64,000 nucleotides of DNA. Source: Arthrobacter burdickii. GTDB taxonomy: Bacteria > Actinomycetota > Actinomycetes > Actinomycetales > Micrococcaceae. Below, piece after piece: positions 35,017 through 43,704 of this stretch. The notes under the pieces were generated by a model, which saw nothing but the letters and a program-made list of their open reading frames with translations, did not search any database and was not told the origin of the DNA. Made by a program: the position numbers and the translations under genes. The DNA lies in the NCBI RefSeq assembly GCF_030433645.1, contig NZ_JAROCG010000001.1:434001-498000 (forward strand). The letters run 5' to 3'. The first letter of the stretch is position 1, and the number at the start of each line of letters is the position of its first letter.

Positions 35017-35889
35017 TTACTCGCCGTTGCTCTCGAAGGCCGCCCGGATCCTGGCCGGATAGTCCGTTGTCAGCTCCTGCACACCGAGTTCCGCGAGGAA
35101 CAGGGCGTCCTCCACCTTGTTGACCGTCCATGCCCTCACACGCACGCCCTCCTGGATCCAGCGCCGCACCCGGTGGGGGTGTTTGCGGATGTACTTCACT
35201 CCCGGTCCGGCCATGCCGACCTCCTGGTGGTTGACGAGCTGCTCGCCCTCCTTCAAGGCCCTCCGCATGAGGGTGATGAGGGCGCCCTCGAGGATCGCGC
35301 CGAAGTGCAGCGCGTCGCGCACCTCCTTCGGCTGGACGTCCGAGACGAGTTGGCACAGCAGATGGTGCGGCACCGACTCCGCGAGTTGCCGCATGGAATC
35401 GGGATTGAAGCTCATGAAGCTGACCTCGATACTGCCCAGCATCGACGACTCCGGGTTCCAGCCCTCATCCATGAGAAAGGCGATCAGGGCCTCCTCCAGG
35501 CGCAGGCCGAAGGGGCTGGGGTGCTTCAACTCGACGGCGAGCCGGATCGGCCGGCCCGCCCGGCGCAGGAGGAGCAGCAGGTCGGCGAAGGAGAGGAACT
35601 GGTCCGACACGTCCCCGTACTCCGACGGGAGGCCGATGCCCTTCCAGGACGACACGTCGAGCTGCCGCAGTTCGGCCAGCGTCAGGTCGGCGACGTCACC
35701 CGAACCGTTGGTGGTGCGGTCCAGGGTGGTGTCGTGGATGCAGACAAGCTGGCCGTCGCGGCTCAGGTGCACGTCGCACTCCACGCCGTCGGCGCCGTCG
35801 GCGAGCGCCTGCAGATAGGCCGCCCGTGTGTGCTCGGCATAGGTCCCGCTGCTGCCTCGATGAGCGAAGATCAGAGGAGGCACGGGCAT
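35017..35889 (-). CDS. Glycerophosphodiester phosphodiesterase
   Basis: The 290-residue enzyme has the GDPD TIM-barrel motifs: FAHRGSSGTYAEHT (His10, Arg11), DGVECDVHLSRDG (Glu38, Asp40) and IHDTTLDRTTNGSG (His52). Later strands include IRLAVELKHP. No signal peptide, so it acts inside the cell on glycerophosphodiesters from lipid turnover, releasing glycerol 3-phosphate. It is upstream of the GH15 gene on the same strand, perhaps co-transcribed, and divergent from the DUF445 gene. No PHO-box-like GTTCA repeats were seen before it. Confidence 0.92.
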   Translation of the reverse strand: MPVPPLIFAHRGSSGTYAEHTRAAYLQALADGADGVECDVHLSRDGQLVCIHDTTLDRTTNGSGDVADLTLAELRQLDVSSWKGIGLPSEYGDVSDQFLSFADLLLLLRRAGRPIRLAVELKHPSPFGLRLEEALIAFLMDEGWNPESSMLGSIEVSFMSFNPDSMRQLAESVPHHLLCQLVSDVQPKEVRDALHFGAILEGALITLMRRALKEGEQLVNHQEVGMAGPGVKYIRKHPHRVRRWIQEGVRVRAWTVNKVEDALFLAELGVQELTTDYPARIRAAFESNGE

Positions 35890-35998
35890 CCCTTCGGGTC
35901 GTCGGTGGTGTCCCTATCACGGTACGTGAGAGCGTGAGCCGCGCACCATCGACGCCCCGGCCGCCGGTGCAGGGCGGAGCCTCGATAGACTCGGGTGG

Positions 35999-37258
35999 AT
36001 GAATGTTCAGATGACCAGCCCCGACGCGGAGCGGGCGGCCGCCCTCCGTCGCATGAAGCTGCTGGCGACCGGGCTGCTGGCGGTGCTGGCCGTCATTTTC
36101 GTGGTGGCCTTCGCCCTGCAGGACGCCTATCCCTGGCTCCAGTACGTCCGGGCTGCGGCCGAAGGCGGGATGGTCGGCGCCCTGGCCGACTGGTTCGCTG
36201 TGACGGCCCTGTTCAAGCACCCCATGGGCCTGAAGATCCCGCACACGGCGATCATCCCGCGCAAGAAGGACCAGATCGGAGAGTCCCTCGGCCAGTTCGT
36301 CGAGGAGAACTTCCTGTCCGAGGACGTGGTGCGCGCCAAGCTGGATTCCGTGCGGATCGCGCAGAAGGCGGGCGCCTGGCTGGAGAAGCCCGAGAGTGCG
36401 GACCGCGTCGCCGTGGAGGGCGCCGCGCTGATCCGGGGCATGTTCACCGTCCTGAACGACGACGCCGTGCAGGGCGTGATCGAGTCCATGGTCCGCAAGC
36501 ACCTGCTCGATCCGCCGTGGGGTCCGCCCATCGGCGGCATCGCGGAGCGCATCTTCGCGGAGGGCCACCACCACCGCCTCGTGGACCTGCTCGTGGACCG
36601 CGCGGGTGACTGGGTCGATGCGAACTACGCCGTGGTCACCAGGGTCGTCGCGCAGCGCTCGCCCACCTGGGTCCCCCGGCTCGTGGACGGCGTCGTCGGC
36701 GACCGGGTGCACGCCGAGCTCTCGAAGTTCATCCGGGCCGTGCAGGACGATCCGAAGCACGACGTCCGTCTCGCCATCGACCGGTACCTCCGCGACCTGG
36801 CACAGGATCTCCAGCACAAGCCGGAGACCATCGCGAAGGCCGAGGAGATCAAGGGGCAGCTGCTCGACGATCCCCGCGTGCGCGACCTCACGGCCCGCAC
36901 CTGGGCCACGATCAAGACGGCCCTCCTCGAGGCGGTCAATGACCCGCAGAGCGAGCTGACCTCGAACTTCAAGGCTGCCGTGCGCGACTTCGGCTCCCGC
37001 CTGACGAGTGACGCGGAACTCGCCGGCAAGGTGAACCGCTGGATCGCCGACGGCGCCTCCTACGCGGTCCGCACCTACCGCAGCGAGATCGCAGGCGTCA
37101 TCTCCGAGACGGTGGGCCGCTGGGACGCGGAGGAGACCTCGCGGAAGATCGAACTGCAGGTCGGCAAGGACCTCCAGTTCATCCGGATCAACGGCACGGT
37201 GGTCGGCTCACTGGCCGGCCTGCTCATCTTCGCCGTCGCCCACGCGATCTTCGGTTAG
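35999..37258 (+). CDS. DUF445 family membrane protein
   Basis: The 419-residue protein has a membrane segment near residues 18-40, then YVRAAAEGGMVGALADWFAVTALFKHPMGLKIPHTAIIPRKKDQIGESLGQFVEENFL, the hallmark of DUF445 (YjiN-like), a long charged helical body and a final hydrophobic helix (VVGSLAGLLIFAVAHAI). Both ends are thus anchored in the membrane with the helices probably on one side. The function of the family is unknown. Its stop overlaps that of the convergent EcsC-like gene by four bases. Confidence 0.88.
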   Translation: MNVQMTSPDAERAAALRRMKLLATGLLAVLAVIFVVAFALQDAYPWLQYVRAAAEGGMVGALADWFAVTALFKHPMGLKIPHTAIIPRKKDQIGESLGQFVEENFLSEDVVRAKLDSVRIAQKAGAWLEKPESADRVAVEGAALIRGMFTVLNDDAVQGVIESMVRKHLLDPPWGPPIGGIAERIFAEGHHHRLVDLLVDRAGDWVDANYAVVTRVVAQRSPTWVPRLVDGVVGDRVHAELSKFIRAVQDDPKHDVRLAIDRYLRDLAQDLQHKPETIAKAEEIKGQLLDDPRVRDLTARTWATIKTALLEAVNDPQSELTSNFKAAVRDFGSRLTSDAELAGKVNRWIADGASYAVRTYRSEIAGVISETVGRWDAEETSRKIELQVGKDLQFIRINGTVVGSLAGLLIFAVAHAIFG

Positions 37259-38040
37259 GCCCGCTTCTCGCCGTTTCCCGGCTTCGGAAGCTGCAGTTCG
37301 TCGGCCAGTTCGCCGGGGATCGTGTGGGGCAACGGCCCGAACGCCTCGTGGGTGGTGCGGATGACCGCCTTGCCCATGAGGTGGTTGCCGGTTCCGCCGA
37401 CGATCGCTCCGGCTCCGAAGGGCAGTGCCCGTCCGAGCATGAAGCCACCCTGCCGAGCGAGGAACTTCTTGAGGAAGCGCCGCTGGATCGATTTGGTGAG
37501 GGATTTGACGAGCGAGTTCGGTGCCGACTTGCTGACCATCTGGCCCCAGTACTGCGGAGCGCCCTGGCCGGCGGAGGCACCGAGGATGGACCGGATGAGC
37601 GCCGTCCCCTCCTCCCCCATGAGGATCGCCATCACCATGGCCCGCGAGCGCTCCGGGTCCTCGGTGTTGATGCCGTGCAGTTCAGCGACGGACTCTGCGT
37701 ACAGGGCCGTCGCCTCGAGGAATCCGATGGTCGCGGCGGCCGAGAGCCCCAGGGAGGCGATCGTGCCTACGGCCGGCACGGCGGCGGTAGCTCCGACAGC
37801 AGCTCCGGCGGCCGTCGTCGCCCGCAGGTAGTCGCGCTCCAGGAACCGCGCCAGTTCGGCCGGAGACGCTTCCGGGTGCCGCCGCCGGAGCCGGTTCAGG
37901 TTCGAGAGGATGAGGGGTCTCTGGATGTCGAGGGCCCGTTCGATACCCCGGAGGATCCCGGGCTTCGGGTTGCCGTCCTTGTCGAACAGCGTCCCGTTCG
38001 CAGCCTTCACGGCTGGATTCTCCTTGTTTCGGCCAAACAT
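37255..38040 (-). CDS. EcsC-like protein
   Basis: The 261-residue protein has an Ala/Gly-rich hydrophobic region (ATTAAGAAVGATAAVPAVGTIASLGLSAAAT) and a C-terminal stretch GFMLGRALPFGAGAIVGGTGNHLMGKAVIRTTHEAFG that resembles the EcsC family signature. EcsC-like proteins are of unknown function, associated with membranes. Two adjacent ATGs (38043 and 38040) are possible starts; the second is better spaced from GGAAGGA. Tail-to-tail overlap with DUF445. Family assignment by eye is tentative, the coding frame is secure. Confidence 0.7.
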   Translation of the reverse strand: MFGRNKENPAVKAANGTLFDKDGNPKPGILRGIERALDIQRPLILSNLNRLRRRHPEASPAELARFLERDYLRATTAAGAAVGATAAVPAVGTIASLGLSAAATIGFLEATALYAESVAELHGINTEDPERSRAMVMAILMGEEGTALIRSILGASAGQGAPQYWGQMVSKSAPNSLVKSLTKSIQRRFLKKFLARQGGFMLGRALPFGAGAIVGGTGNHLMGKAVIRTTHEAFGPLPHTIPGELADELQLPKPGNGEKRA

Positions 38041-38161
38041 CATGGTCCTTCCGCGGCTGGATCGTGTGCCGTCTGGATCGAGTCTAGGTGGGGCGCAAGC
38101 CCGTCGGTCAGGTTCTCCTGCTGGCGCGAATGCTGGTGTGAACACGGTCCTGCAGGGCCGA

Positions 38162-38213
38162 GAACAGCCGAAGGGCGCCACCGGGATCCGGTGGCGCCCT
38201 TCGGCAGCTGTTC
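38162..38213. terminator. Long hairpin downstream of the GlsB-type gene
   Basis: CCGAAGGGCGCCACCGG pairs perfectly with its complement around GAT, and outer GAACAG/CTGTTC add six pairs after a 3-nt bulge. It lies 27 bp past the stop of the minus-strand GlsB gene. Confidence 0.75.
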
Positions 38214-38239
38214 CCCCAAGGTTCAGCGGGTACCGCTGG

Positions 38240-38509
38240 TTAGACGCGCGAGCCGCGACGACCGGCGATGGCGCCGTAGATGACGAGCACGATCAGGGCG
38301 CCGATGACGGCGAAGAGGATGGACATCAGCGAGAACGTACCGCCCAGGTCGACGCCGAGGAGGCTTCCACCGATCCAGCCGCCGAGGAATGCGCCGACGA
38401 CGCCGAGGATCAGGGTGATGATGATGCCACCGCCCTGCTTACCGGGCAGGATCAGCTTCGCAAGGGCGCCTGCGATGAGGCCGAGGATAAGAAAACCGAT
38501 GAAACTCAT
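38240..38509 (-). CDS. GlsB/YeaQ/YmgE family stress membrane protein
   Basis: The 89-residue protein consists of three hydrophobic, Gly-rich segments with the family motif LIAGALAKLILPGKQGGG and GVVGAFLGGWIGGSLLG. These are small inner-membrane proteins that rise under general stress in many bacteria; molecular role unknown. AAGGAG precedes the ATG at a good distance. A strong hairpin closes the single-gene unit. Confidence 0.92.
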   Translation of the reverse strand: MSFIGFLILGLIAGALAKLILPGKQGGGIIITLILGVVGAFLGGWIGGSLLGVDLGGTFSLMSILFAVIGALIVLVIYGAIAGRRGSRV

Positions 38510-38886
38510 AAGATGCTCCTTGAGTGATGTTCAGCCGCCCGTCCGGAGACGGGCCACTGGCGAATGTTCCAATGCACCGGAGTGCAGCTTTTACCGACTG
38601 TACTTCATCAGCATGCTTAGGGTGCAATCCTAACACCACGCTAACCCTGCTTATCAAGTCCTTCGGGTGAATCTTTGCCGAACCGATGCCGGGCGCGCGC
38701 TGCAGGGCGCGTGATGTCGACGACGCGGCAAAAACGCAGGATCGCGGGGATTCTGAAGCCGCGCGGCCTGCAGGAGCGACCGGCAGCCGGCAGTCGCAGC
38801 TGCACCCGGCGGAGAATTAGTCCGAGCCGGATACACCGACTAATCGCCCGGAATTCGCTCAATAGGAATCGTTTCACCGATTTCCT

Positions 38887-38904
38887 AATTGCACTCGTGC
38901 AATT
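38887..38904. promoter_or_regulatory. 18-bp palindrome AATTGCAC-TC-GTGCAATT
   Basis: Perfect 8-bp arms with a 2-bp centre in an AT-rich patch between the GlsB gene and the fructose operon. The form is typical of a dimeric repressor site. It lies about 320 bp before fruR and could belong to an unrecognised transcript. Confidence 0.4.
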
Positions 38905-38965
38905 CCCGCTTTCCCCTTTTCCGCCGGTCGGACGTGCAGGTGCCGTTTGGGCGCCCCTTGAGCCG

Positions 38966-39033
38966 CCTCCTCCTCCCTGGTGCCCGGAGCGCCCCCTCGT
39001 GGCGCTCCTACTCCCTGGCGCCCGGCGCGCCCC
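38966..39033 (+). repeat. Two imperfect copies of a 29-bp sequence, 37-bp period
   Basis: Both copies contain CTCC-TNCTCCCTGG-YGCCCGG-MGCGCCCC; they differ at only a few positions. The segment has no ribosome site or convincing coding frame. Confidence 0.5.
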
Positions 39034-39114
39034 GACGGGCAGGCGGACCAGAAGCTCCTGCCTCGCCCCCGCGTCGCTCCATCTGTGTTTGCTTTTGTCC
39101 AGCATGGAAAACCC

Positions 39115-39144
39115 TTGACCGAGGGGCGAAAGCGGAGATAGAGT
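39115..39144 (+). promoter_or_regulatory. Sigma-70-like promoter of the fructose operon with flanking repeats
   Basis: TTGACC (-35) and TAGAGT (-10) are 18 bp apart. GAAACAAAGACAAAAC (39149-39164) follows the -10 at the expected start of transcription, and a similar sequence in inverted orientation, GTGTTTGCTTTTGTCC (39084-39099), precedes the -35. These ACAAA-rich elements flank the promoter as operator pairs of DeoR-type repressors do and are the likely FruR sites. Confidence 0.55.
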
Positions 39145-39209
39145 CACCGAAACAAAGACAAAACCACATGCTGCGGGATCCGTCCCCAGCTGAAGACAAC
39201 GGGGTCCTC

Positions 39210-39977
39210 ATGTTCGCGGAAGAGCGCTATCGCCAGATCAGCCACCTGGTCTCCGCCGACGGCCGCGTCACGGTAGCGGGCCTGTCATCACGCTTCGGCA
39301 TCACGAAGGAAACGGTCCGCCGGGACCTCGCCCTCCTCGAGAACGACGGCGTGCTCCGCCGCGTCCATGGAGGCGCCATCGCCGGAAGCGGCGCGACGAC
39401 GAACGAACCGAGCCTGACCAGCCGGTCCTCCCAGCACTCCCCCGAGAAGAAGCGCATTGCACAGGCCGCCTTGGCTATGACACCCGTGTCCGGCGCCGTC
39501 GTGCTCGATGCCGGCAGCACCACGGGAGCGCTCGCCGCGGTGCTGGCCGAGGAGACCCGGCCCGAGCTCGCCGTGGTCACCAACTCCGTCTCGATCGCGG
39601 CCCTCGTCTCCGGCGCCGGCGGAAGTGTCGAACTCGTGGGTGGCCGCGTACGGGCGCTGACCAGCGCGGCGGTCGGCAGCAGCACCGTGGCGCACTTCTC
39701 GCGCCTCCGTGCCGACATCGCCTTCGTCGGAGCGAACGGTATCGCCGCCGGTTTCGGCCTGAGCACCCCCGATGTCGACGAGGCCGCCGTGAAGACCGCG
39801 ATCGTCCGCTCGGCCCGGCGCGTGGTGCTCCTTGCCGACTCGTCGAAGTTCAGCGAGGAAACCCTGATCAGCTTCGCCAACCTGGAGGATATCGATGCAC
39901 TCATCACCGACCGCGCACCCCGGGGCTCCCTGGCGGATGCACTCTCCGATGCCGACGTGGAGGTGATCGTCGCGTGA
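39210..39977 (+). CDS. fruR: DeoR family repressor of the fructose operon
   Basis: The 255-residue protein starts MFAEERYRQISHLVSADGRVTVAGLSSRFGITKETVRRDLALLE, the DeoR HTH, and continues with the sugar-phosphate-binding DeoRC domain (VVLDAGSTTGALAAVLAEE, VELVGGRVR, HFSRLRADIAFVGANGIA and a C-terminal VKTAIVRSARRVVLLADSSKF). The inducer is probably fructose 1-phosphate. A longer version from ATG 39168 is possible, but MFAEERYRQI is the usual family start. Its stop overlaps the GTG of fruK (GTGA), so regulator and enzymes are one operon. Confidence 0.92.
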   Translation: MFAEERYRQISHLVSADGRVTVAGLSSRFGITKETVRRDLALLENDGVLRRVHGGAIAGSGATTNEPSLTSRSSQHSPEKKRIAQAALAMTPVSGAVVLDAGSTTGALAAVLAEETRPELAVVTNSVSIAALVSGAGGSVELVGGRVRALTSAAVGSSTVAHFSRLRADIAFVGANGIAAGFGLSTPDVDEAAVKTAIVRSARRVVLLADSSKFSEETLISFANLEDIDALITDRAPRGSLADALSDADVEVIVA

Positions 39978-40996
39978 TCCTGACCCTCACAGCGAATCCG
40001 AGCATCGACCGCACGGTCGAGATCACCGCCCCCCTCACCCGCGGCGCGGTCCAGCGCGCGACCCACGTGGTGCAGGAGGCAGGCGGGAAGGGCGTCGACG
40101 TCAGCCGAGCCCTGGCCATGTCGGGCATCCGGACCCTCGCCATCCTTCCGGGCGACGACGACGACGCCGTGCTCGCGGGACTGCGCAGCGTCTCCGTCCC
40201 GTTCCACAACCTGCCCATCGGTGCGGGCCTGCGGACCAACACGGCGATCACCGAACCCGACGGCACGACGACGAAGATCAACGAACCCGGCCCCGAACTC
40301 TCCCCCGCCCAGCTCGAGGAGCTGCTCGCCGTCGTCGTCGCCGAGAGTGACGGCGCCGAGTGGCTGGTCCTCGCCGGGTCCCTTCCACCGGGCGTACCCC
40401 CGACCTTCTACACGAGGGTCACGGCCGCGGTCCGCGAAGCCTACGGATCGTCCGCGCCCCTGGTCGCCATCGACTCCTCGGGAGAACCGCTCACCGAGGC
40501 CGCTGCCGGCGTTCCGGCGCCGGACCTGCTCAAGCCCAATGCCGAGGAGCTCAGCGAGCTCACCGGCATCGGCACGGGGGACGAGCTCGAGCAGGATCAT
40601 GAATTGGCCGCGAAGGCCTGCGCGGTGCTCATCGCCGCGGGGGTGGGAGCGGTACTGGCGACCCTTGGATCCAAGGGCGCCCTGCTCGTGACGGACGCGG
40701 GGGCATGGCACGCCGTGCACCCGCCCGTCATCGCGCGTTCCACCGTCGGTGCGGGAGACTCCGCCCTGGCCGGTTACCTGCTGGCGCACAGCGCAGGCGA
40801 ACTCCCGGAGAACTGCCTGCGCCAGGCCGTTGCCCACGGATCGGCGGCCGCCGCCCTTCCCGGTTCCACCGTTCCATCGCTCGACCAAACAACGCCGGCC
40901 GCCGTCGCGGTCACTCCCCTCATGGTCACGCTGCCCGTGATCGAACCAAGCGCAACCGGGTCCACCGCAGGGCCCCTCGCACAGGAGGAATTCTGA
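39974..40996 (+). CDS. fruK: 1-phosphofructokinase
   Basis: The 340-residue PfkB-family kinase has LTLTANPSIDRTVEI at the N-terminus, QEAGGKGVDVSRAL, LAGSLPPGVPPTFY, LLKPNAEELSELTG and the ATP/anion-hole motif STVGAGDSALAGYL with catalytic Asp. It phosphorylates fructose 1-phosphate made by FruA to fructose 1,6-bisphosphate. The C-terminal 30 residues (after SAAAALPGST) are a Pro/Thr-rich extension beyond the usual 310. GTG start in a four-base overlap with fruR; its TGA shares one base with the ATG of fruA. Confidence 0.93.
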   Translation: MILTLTANPSIDRTVEITAPLTRGAVQRATHVVQEAGGKGVDVSRALAMSGIRTLAILPGDDDDAVLAGLRSVSVPFHNLPIGAGLRTNTAITEPDGTTTKINEPGPELSPAQLEELLAVVVAESDGAEWLVLAGSLPPGVPPTFYTRVTAAVREAYGSSAPLVAIDSSGEPLTEAAAGVPAPDLLKPNAEELSELTGIGTGDELEQDHELAAKACAVLIAAGVGAVLATLGSKGALLVTDAGAWHAVHPPVIARSTVGAGDSALAGYLLAHSAGELPENCLRQAVAHGSAAAALPGSTVPSLDQTTPAAVAVTPLMVTLPVIEPSATGSTAGPLAQEEF

Positions 40997-43104
40997 TGTC
41001 CGATCTCATCACCCCGGAGCTCGTCACTCTGGACAAGGACCTGGGGACCGAGCGTTCCTCGGTGATCCGCTACCTCGCGGAGCAGGTCGCCGCGCAGGGC
41101 CGCTCCACGGAAGTCGACGGCCTCTACGCCGACGCACTCGCCCGGGAGCAGAAGACCTCCACCGGCGTTCCCGGTGGCATCGCCATCCCGCACTGCCGAT
41201 CCAAGGCCGTCACGGTCGCGACCCTCGCCATGGCGCGCCTGTCACCGCCCGTGGACTTCGGCGCCAAGGACGGTGCGGCGGACCTCGTCTTCTTCATCGC
41301 CGCTCCGGACGGCGCCGACCAGGAGCACCTCAAGCTGCTGTCGAAGCTCGCCCGTTCACTCATCAAGAAGGACTTCACCGCCTCGCTGCGTGCCGCGCAG
41401 ACACCGGCCGACGTCGTCGCGCTCGTCAACGGCGCCCTCGGCCTCGGTGAAGCCCCCGCAGGAACCGCGGGCGCCGGAGCCCACGCCGCCGGTGCAGCCG
41501 GGTCCGCCGAGCAATCCTCCGGCGCCGGCGCCCGGGCCAGCGAGGCCGCGGCGACACTGGGCACCTCGGGAACCGACACCACGGGACCGGCACTGGACGG
41601 CGGACGCGCCACGGACACGAAGGTACGCCGCCTCGTCGCCGTGACCGCCTGCCCCACCGGCATCGCGCACACTTACATGGCCGCCGACTCACTCGTCGCA
41701 GCCGCCAAGGAGCGCGGCGTCGACCTCCAGGTCGAGACCCAGGGTTCGTCCGGGGCCACTCCCCTGGACCCCTCCGTGATCGCGTCCGCCGACGCCGTCA
41801 TCTTCGCCGTCGACGTCGACGTCCGTGACAAGCACCGCTTCGCCGGGCTCCCCGTCATCAGTGCGCCCGTCAAGCGCGGCATCGACGAACCGGGCGAGAT
41901 GGTCGAGGAAGCCCTCGCCGCCGCGCAGAACCCGAACGCCCGCAGGGTCTCCGGGACCGGCAGTGACCAGACCGACGACGACGGCGGCCGGGACAGCATC
42001 GGCGGGACGCTCAAGCGGGCACTGCTCACCGGCGTCAGCTACATGATCCCCTTCGTCGCCGGCGGCGGACTCCTGATCGCACTCGGCTTCCTGCTCGGCG
42101 GCTACCTGATCACCGAGACAGCCGACACCGTCGTCCTCGAGAACAGCCTGGCGAACCTGCCCGCGGGGGGCCTGGGCGAATACCTCGGGGCGGTCGCCTT
42201 CAAGATCGGCCAGCTCTCCCTCGGATTCCTGGTTCCCGCCCTCGCCGGCTACATCGCCTACGCCCTCGCCGACAGGCCGGGCATCGCCCCCGGTTTCGTC
42301 GCCGGTGCCGTCGCCGGTTTCATGGGAGCCGGCTTCCTCGGCGGCATCGTCGGCGGCCTGCTCGCCGGCTACGTCGCCATGTCGATCGGGCGCCTCTCGG
42401 TGCCACGCTGGCTGCGCAGCCTCATGCCGGTCGTGATCATCCCGCTCGTGGCGTCCATCGTGGCCTCGGGCCTGATGTTCCTCCTGCTCGGCGGACCGAT
42501 CGCTGCGATCACCACCGGACTCAACAGCTGGCTCTCCGGCCTCACGGGTACCGCGGCGGTCGGCCTCGGCGTCATCCTCGGGCTCATGATGGCCGTCGAC
42601 CTGGGCGGTCCCGTCAACAAGGTCGCCTACTCCTTCGCGGTCGCCGGACTCGGTGCCGGATCCGTGGACAACCAGGCTCCCTGGCAGATCATGGCAGCCG
42701 TCATGGCGGCCGGAATGGTGCCGCCCCTGGCCATGGCGCTCGCCACGGCCCTCGACCGCCGGCGCTTCAGCCTGGCGGAACGCGAGAACGGCAAGGCAGC
42801 CTGGCTGCTCGGAGCGGCCTTCATCTCGGAAGGCGCCATCCCCTTCGCGGCAGCTGATCCCCTGCGCGTCATCCCGGCGTCGCTGCTTGGTTCCGCCGTC
42901 ACCGGGGCGATCGTCATGGGCACCGGCGTCACATCGCAGGCACCGCACGGAGGCCTCTTCGTCTTCTTCGCCATCGGTAACTTCCTGATGTTCCTCGTCG
43001 CGGTAATCGTGGGCATGGTCATCTCGGCCCTCGCGGTGATCGCCCTCAAGCGCTACGCCTCGAGCAAGAAGAACACCGTCGCCGCCCAGCCGGTTGCAGC
43101 CTGA
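40996..43104 (+). CDS. fruA: Fructose PTS transporter, EIIABC
   Basis: The 702-residue protein combines EIIA (residues 1-150, phospho-His66 in IPHCRSK), an Ala/Gly/Ser-rich linker, EIIB (about 210-310, phospho-Cys in VTACPTGIAHTYMAADS) and the membrane domain EIIC (about 335-690, with PFVAGGGLLIALGFLLGGY and DLGGPVNKVAYSF). It takes up fructose with phosphorylation to fructose 1-phosphate, using HPr from the next gene. A strong AGGAGG precedes the ATG at 40996. Domain order IIA-IIB-IIC is normal for actinobacterial FruA. Regulated by FruR with fruK. Confidence 0.95.
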   Translation: MSDLITPELVTLDKDLGTERSSVIRYLAEQVAAQGRSTEVDGLYADALAREQKTSTGVPGGIAIPHCRSKAVTVATLAMARLSPPVDFGAKDGAADLVFFIAAPDGADQEHLKLLSKLARSLIKKDFTASLRAAQTPADVVALVNGALGLGEAPAGTAGAGAHAAGAAGSAEQSSGAGARASEAAATLGTSGTDTTGPALDGGRATDTKVRRLVAVTACPTGIAHTYMAADSLVAAAKERGVDLQVETQGSSGATPLDPSVIASADAVIFAVDVDVRDKHRFAGLPVISAPVKRGIDEPGEMVEEALAAAQNPNARRVSGTGSDQTDDDGGRDSIGGTLKRALLTGVSYMIPFVAGGGLLIALGFLLGGYLITETADTVVLENSLANLPAGGLGEYLGAVAFKIGQLSLGFLVPALAGYIAYALADRPGIAPGFVAGAVAGFMGAGFLGGIVGGLLAGYVAMSIGRLSVPRWLRSLMPVVIIPLVASIVASGLMFLLLGGPIAAITTGLNSWLSGLTGTAAVGLGVILGLMMAVDLGGPVNKVAYSFAVAGLGAGSVDNQAPWQIMAAVMAAGMVPPLAMALATALDRRRFSLAERENGKAAWLLGAAFISEGAIPFAAADPLRVIPASLLGSAVTGAIVMGTGVTSQAPHGGLFVFFAIGNFLMFLVAVIVGMVISALAVIALKRYASSKKNTVAAQPVAA

Positions 43105-43157
43105 CCCTCGCGTCCGGTTGGCTGTACGGGGAACCCATCCACGAAAAGGAGCACATC

Positions 43158-43436
43158 ATGGCAGAACGCAAGGCAACCGTGGCGAGTCGCGTCGGACTCC
43201 ACGCCCGCCCGGCCTCGATCTTCGCAGAAGCGGCAGGTGACCTGCCGTTCGAGGTCACCATCGCCATGGACGGCGAACCCGCCGAGGAAGCCATGGACGC
43301 CTCGAGCATCCTCTCGCTGATGAGCCTCGGAGCATCGCACGGTGACATCATCGTCCTGCGCGCCGAGGCCGACGGCGCAGAGGACGCGCTGGAGAGCCTG
43401 GCGCGGATCATCGAGACGGATCACGACGCCGAGTAG
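43158..43436 (+). CDS. ptsH: Phosphocarrier protein HPr
   Basis: The 92-residue protein has the HPr active site GLHARPASIF with phospho-His and the regulatory-serine region DASSILSLMSLGASHGD. It carries phosphate from enzyme I to FruA and other EII proteins. AAAAGGAG precedes the ATG. It follows fruA by 53 bp, probably in the same transcript. Enzyme I is not in the window. Confidence 0.95.
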   Translation: MAERKATVASRVGLHARPASIFAEAAGDLPFEVTIAMDGEPAEEAMDASSILSLMSLGASHGDIIVLRAEADGAEDALESLARIIETDHDAE

Positions 43437-43446
43437 CACCAACCAC

Positions 43447-43490
43447 AAAGGGCACCATCCGCCGTCGATACCTGGCGGATGGTGCCCTTT
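43447..43490 (+). terminator. Terminator of the fructose operon
   Basis: AAAGGGCACCATCCGCC pairs perfectly with its complement around a 10-nt loop, ending in CCCTTT. It starts 11 bp after the HPr stop. Confidence 0.85.
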
Positions 43491-43704
43491 CGCGTCCCCA
43501 GCGCTGCCAAGCAGGCGGGTCCACCCGTTCTAATGGACACACCTGCCTGCCGAATAACGATCCGCTGCCCCCCCACGGACAGCGGCAGTTACATAATCAT
43601 TATTTTTGCACATCGACATGAAAACGTGAATCCCTCTGAGGACACAATCGGGTTTCTTTTGCCCGCTAGACCCACATCCTTATGGGGAACCGGTTGCAGT
43701 GGTC

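Larger units (their letters stand above)
38510..39209. other. 700-bp intergenic region before the fructose operon
   Basis: No supported gene is seen. The left part (38560-38640) should hold the GlsB promoter. An unusual AT-richer patch (38815-38920) carries an 18-bp palindrome. Between 38966 and 39033 two imperfect copies of a 29-bp GC-rich sequence lie 37 bp apart. The right end contains a sigma-70-like promoter and repeats that look like operators for the fructose operon. An unannotated small RNA is possible but unproven. Confidence 0.5.

Noticed and set aside
38641..39147. 168-codon minus-strand frame before fruR
   Set aside because: Covers the promoter and repeat region, has no domain and no ribosome site.
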